Source of the DNA: Sphagnum compactum
Lineage: Eukaryota > Bryophyta > Sphagnopsida > Sphagnales
DNA: 64,000 nucleotides
Direction: 5' to 3'
NCBI GenBank assembly: GCA_965153455.1
Contig: OZ234494.1
Coordinates: 6,386,001 to 6,450,000, forward strand
Positions 59,701 to 64,000 of the stretch are shown here, piece after piece (within the stretch, counting starts at the first letter, position 1; every line of letters begins with the position of its first letter). The notes beneath the pieces were generated by a model. The model saw nothing but the letters and a program-made list of their open reading frames with translations, was not told the origin of the DNA and did no database searches. Both the position numbers and the translations under genes were made by a program.

Positions 59701-60022
59701 AAGGAGACCCCAAAGACCAGAACTCCTAATTGGACGGAATCACAAATACATGATATTTCATCCAAATAAATCACCATGCAAAACTTATCATTAGACGAAA
59801 CTTACGAATACATAAATATTTCATCCACATAATCAATCCATCCAAAACTCTAATTGGACAAAACTACAAAATCTTTAATATTTCATCCACAAATCATTCC
59901 TCCTAATTGGACGGAACTACAAATACATGATATCTCATCCTCATAACGACCCATCCAGAACTCTGAGCTCATTGGATGGAACTAAAAACGTATAATATTT
60001 CATCCACATAATCACAGAACTG

Positions 60023-60066
60023 CCGGGTTTTCGTGCACAGAACTGCCGGGTTTCACGAAAACCCGG
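60023..60066. repeat. GC-rich hairpin in the satellite block, copy 1
   Basis: Arms CCGGGTTTTCGTG and CACGAAAACCCGG, 13 bp each and perfect, around an 18-base loop that itself contains GCCGGGTTT. Repeated at 60697-60740. Confidence 0.9.
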
Positions 60067-60696
60067 AAAAGAGGAGCCAGGCAGGTTTTTGGGTGGTTAT
60101 TTTACTTTCACAATTTGGGATCTGGGTTTCAGGACCTCGACCAGACGGACGGACAGGCGGGTGCTGGGATCTGGGTTTCAGGACCCATACTCACAAGAAG
60201 AATCACTGCAACACCTCAGAACTCGTAATTGGACGGAATTACGAATATAATGATATTTCATCCACATAATCATCCATTCAAAACCCCTCAGTGGAATACA
60301 TAATATTTCATCCACATCATCAATCCATCCAGAACTCCTAATTAGATGGAACTCTAAATACGTAATATTTTCACCTGCATAATCATCCATCCAGAACTCC
60401 TAATTGGACGGAATTACAAATACATGATATTTCATCCAAATAAATCACCATGCAAAACTTATCATTAGACGGAACTTACGAATACATAAATATTTCATCC
60501 ACATAATCAATCCATCCAAAACTCTAAGTGGACAAAACTACAAAATCTTTAATATTTCATCCACAAATCATTCCTCCTAATTGGACGGAACTACAAATAC
60601 ATGATATCTCATCCTCATAACCACCCATCCAGAACTCTGAGCTCATTGGACGGAACTAAAAACATATACTATTTCATCCACATAATCACAGAATCG

Positions 60697-60740
60697 CCGG
60701 GTTTTCGTGCACAGAACTGCCGGGTTTCACGAAAACCCGG
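60697..60740. repeat. GC-rich hairpin in the satellite block, copy 2
   Basis: Same 13-bp stem and loop as at 60023-60066, preserved inside the second copy of the duplicated block. Confidence 0.9.
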
Positions 60741-60859
60741 AAAAGAGGAGCCAGGCAGGTTTTTGGGTGGTTATTTTACTTTTACAATTTGGGATCTGAG
60801 TTTCAGGACGTCGACCAGACGGACGGACAGGCGGGTCCCGATCTGGGTTTCAGGACCTC

Positions 60860-60990
60860 GACGGACGGACAACACCTCGACTTTCAGGACCTCGACAGAC
60901 GGACAGACAACGCACAGACGGACGGACGGACGGACAGGACCTCGACTGTCAGGACCTCGACGCACGCACGCACGGACGGACGCAACAAGT
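60860..60990. repeat. (ACGG)n and GACCTCGACNGACGGAC microsatellite/minisatellite
   Basis: Runs of ACGGACGG and ACGCACGC mixed with repeated CAGGACCTCGAC. It is much more GC-rich than the surroundings. Shorter versions lie at 60135-60160 and 60810-60835. Confidence 0.85.
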
Positions 60991-61124
60991 GACTTTATAG
61001 ATAAGATTGCAAATTTTCATCATCCAAATAACTCCCTACCTACCCATATGGTTTTGAAACCCTGCCAAACTTGACAAAAGAGAAAAACGCCCATCCAGAA
61101 GAGGAAAGGGAGGAATAAACTGTG

Positions 61125-61475
61125 AAGTAAATTAGACAAGCAGATGGATGAAAAACTACCCAAAAAAAAGGTTTACTCAGCAATTATAGGCCTTTAACAG
61201 TAAATTAGACAAGGAGATGGATGAAAAACCAGAAACAAAAGGTTTACTCAGCAATTATAGGCGGCCTTTAACTTTGAAGTAAATTAGACAAGGATAGGAT
61301 GGATGAAAAATCAGAAACAAACAGAAAGGTCGCTTGAATTTCTCTATAGAACCATTGACACCCTCTACCTATAAAATGAACACTATATAAATAGAGGATG
61401 ATAAGGGTGGCTTGAGTTTCTATAGAACCATTCACACTTTCTACTTGTAAAATGAACACAATTATAAATAGAGTA
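61125..61475. repeat. Two adjacent tandem arrays with 73-79-bp units
   Basis: The first array has GTAAATTAGACAAG with ATTAGAC at 61131, 61204 and 61283, each followed by GGATGAAAAA. The second has CTTGA(A/G)TTTC then TATAGAACCATT at about 61335 and 61412, each ending in ATAAATAGAG. Confidence 0.85.
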
Positions 61476-64000
61476 TGCTTTTTTGGAATCCTTAGTTAAT
61501 CGTGCCATGTTAACACATCAATGAAACAAATCATCGACCTACTCATGCAAGCATTCAATGATTTGTATGGCAAAAAGAAAAAACACATTTCAAAGTGTCA
61601 ATCGCACTAAGAACAAGCATCAATCTTGCAAAATGTTGGACACTATGATTGGGGTCATATAAAAGCCCCAATTTCCCAAATAGATTTTAAGGATGGATGA
61701 TCTCATCGACAGAAACGAGACCTATCCCCATTTTTTTAAATGGGGAGAACAGCTTAGTGACAAATTAGAATTGGACATTTTTAAAAAACTTCCACCCATA
61801 ACCCAAATTTTTAAAAATTTGGAAGAAAGTTAAATCAAAAGAGATTAGTTGGTTAAAATCTAGGGTTGAGGGGGAAAAAATGCAAAAATAATATAGCTTG
61901 TGTGAAAACATCAAGAAAAGATCTCAAAAGTCATTAGAGTAGTTCTTACATCGCAAACAATCTGAGCCCAAGATTTTTTTAAAGAAAGAAAAGGTGGAAA
62001 ATGGAAAGCCAAATCAAATGCATAAAACCCTAATTCCATTTGAAAGAATGTAAAATTTAACATGAAGGAAAAACTAAATTAAGACAAACCAAAAAGGGAC
62101 CAGGCTTCGCACTTTTGGGGTTGGATTATTAATCCATCCAAGCTAATTAAGAAGCAAAATAATCAAAAGAATGTAAAACAATGAAGGCAAAGACGATGAT
62201 GTAAGTGTCGTTGGCCATGGAAGGGAATAAATAAAAAAGGAAAAGATTCATTAAACTATGTATGCTCAAATATGAACAAGGACCAAAAAAAAGGCCCATT
62301 TAGCGAATTGTTCTCACACATGCTAGTGGATAACAATCAAGCCTCTTTGAAAAGATGATGACTAAAAAAAAACAGGAGATGTCAGGCATAAAAAGAACAA
62401 ACAAAAAAAAGAGTTGTGACAATTGTCCATTCATCAAATGAAGTTTTTGGAAGATAACCATATGAAAAATTATGTTGAAAGCATTTGCAACATCTACTTA
62501 CAACACCATGCACTCAAGGTAAATATTTAAGGTCGTTCGAATGTTGTGCACCATTATTTCACACCTTCCTTCAATTGCAACATCAAACTAATGAAAAGAC
62601 AAATGAATCAAAAATGTATCATAAAAGGAAGAGCATGCTCACTAATCGAAACAACATTTCACCCATTGCCATTAGCCAAAAACTTTCAAAAGGTTTAGCC
62701 AACATTATTAACCTTGTTGCATTAAGGGCCCAAATTATGTTCCCAAAGATATAACTTATAACAACATAAAAACACATTAAAATCAATTAGAGAAAATCGT
62801 TGGTCAAATTTTCACAATCAAATGAATTTCAAAGGTGCTAAAAACCATGTTTAAAGACCCATTAATCAAAAGATGAAACAAGCGAATGAATGTAAACTTA
62901 AAAAATTCAAGGTCGAATCCAAGTTTATATTCAGTTAAAATTTCATCAAAGATTTAAGCATGGTGAAAATAAATCTAGGAAGTGAGGAGTCGCCAATGCA
63001 ATAACAATTTCCAATAATGTCAAGGTGGGGCAAGAGAAACGAAGGCTTTAACAACACATCCATATTCTCTAACACACCCCAAAGCTAAACTTTGTTTTGA
63101 AACAATGAAAAGGGGCATGGAGAAGAAAAGGAAGGTGTTTGGAAAGAGGTGCCATCAAAAGGGAATTAGTTTGAAAGCAATGTCATAGCAAGGGTGTGTG
63201 TGTGATAAATGTTTAGCTTGAAACTCCTCCCAATTGCTTAAATTTTGTTATAAATGTATTATAGTTTTTCTATGGTCAACCACTCCCAAGGAGGAGACTT
63301 GTCACCACTATGAGAATAAGAAAAAAATGCCATGCAATTTGGGTTTTGGGCTAGGTGGTCCAATGGAAAATGGAAAATCAACTACACTTCTTGTTTCAAG
63401 GTAACATTGATGTGCAAAATATAAATGTGACCTAGGGAACCCAAGATGGAAAACATAAGGGGGTCAAGTTTTTAATATCTAAGCCCAAGTTGAACAAGGT
63501 TAGGAAGGGGCTTGAAGGGTAATTGAAGCAACCTCCTTGCCACCCAAAGGAAAGGCTTAAAATGCCTAGTAGTTCCTGTTTCAAAGCTTATGGATCTTGA
63601 CCAAGGTGTCATCAATTAACCCAATGCAACTCTAGAATTTTGGAAATTTTCTAACTTAAAGAGTCCTTTCTTAAATTGTGGGTGATTAGATTTCATTGGC
63701 CAATGCATTGTTGATGCAAGATGTAATAAACATTATGTAAGTGCGTACACTACTATTTACTTAGTTTCACATGAAGGTATCAAACATGGTTGTGTTGTTT
63801 TTCACGTACAAAATGAACCTTAAAAGGCATTGTGTAGGGTTCAACTTTGATGGAGGTTCAATAAGAATATGAACTTCAACTATAAATCTTGCATTGCTCA
63901 TGATTGTGAAGACCACAAGTGATGCCAAATTTTCAATAATGTTGGAGTTGATTGCATTTTTTGTAATGCATTTTGAACATTAACCTTAAAATTCGCAAAG
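61476..64000. other. AT-rich intergenic DNA to the window end
   Basis: No gene, array or element recognised. Short open frames lack known motifs. Confidence 0.5.

Larger units (their letters stand above)
59717..60861. repeat. 60-bp-unit satellite block duplicated with a 674-bp offset
   Basis: Units of about 55-65 bp carry CTAATTGGACGGAA(C/T)TAC, AAATACATGATATTTCATCC and ACATAATCA(T)CCATCC. About ten or more units are present. The block starting at 59717 recurs from 60391 at an offset of exactly 674 bp (checked at two anchors, AACTCCTAATTGG and GCCGGG), and similarity continues for about 470 bp. The 60188-60390 stretch between holds further 60-bp units. Confidence 0.9.

Noticed and set aside
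59690-60990. Hairpins as bacterial-type terminators or attachment sites
   Set aside because: Eukaryotic context. The hairpins are part of a duplicated satellite unit.

Overview
This is nuclear DNA from a land plant. It holds six multi-exon protein genes of plant type: a FLOE/DUF1421 protein, a NARA5-type pfkB kinase, a class III peroxidase, an ALE2-type receptor kinase, an At4g14100-like secreted protein and cohesin SMC3. Introns are mostly 80-400 bp and the genes sit as islands in AT-rich, repeat-filled DNA. No bacterial, plastid or mitochondrial genes, tRNA, rRNA or CRISPR array were seen. Short introns, roughly 10-kb gene spacing and degenerate tandem arrays would fit a bryophyte or another non-flowering plant, but the sequence alone does not settle this.

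Layout. 1-3132: FLOE/DUF1421 gene on + (5' end unresolved). 3133-6085: non-coding DNA with a clean 129-bp tandem duplication. 6086-9448: NARA5-type kinase on -, six exons. 9450-21740: about 12 kb without genes, holding several minisatellites, a 138-bp near-perfect palindrome, a very AT-rich 1.6-kb block and a (TACC/GGTA)-rich block. 21961-23505: class III peroxidase on +, three exons, one intron of GC-AG type. 23506-36900: non-coding DNA with a repeat array behind the peroxidase, a 315-bp foldback element, a dispersed repeat, a minisatellite and a possible LTR. 38063-41821: ALE2-type receptor kinase on +, eight exons, behind a long leader and a three-copy 170-bp upstream repeat. 42468-43455: At4g14100-like gene on -, two coding exons. 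44680-48130: second copy of the dispersed repeat and a decayed hAT transposase. 48743-58950: SMC3 on -, 28 coding exons joined into a 1206-residue protein. 59700-64000: a 60-bp-unit satellite duplicated with a 674-bp offset, tetranucleotide arrays and AT-rich DNA.

The genes do not form a pathway or cluster. They are unrelated housekeeping and developmental functions: hydration-responsive condensate protein, chloroplast/Rubisco accumulation kinase, cell-wall peroxidase, epidermal receptor kinase, secretory protein and sister-chromatid cohesion.

I did not find a coherent undescribed system. The observations I would follow first are three GC-AG introns among about 42 reconstructed coding introns, the 138-bp palindrome and its relative 5 kb away, the repeats upstream of the receptor kinase, the 44-codon duplication inside the Q-rich condensate region, and the decayed hAT element. 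All exon models come from reading splice signals, phase and protein alignment from memory of the families. No transcript data or database search was available.
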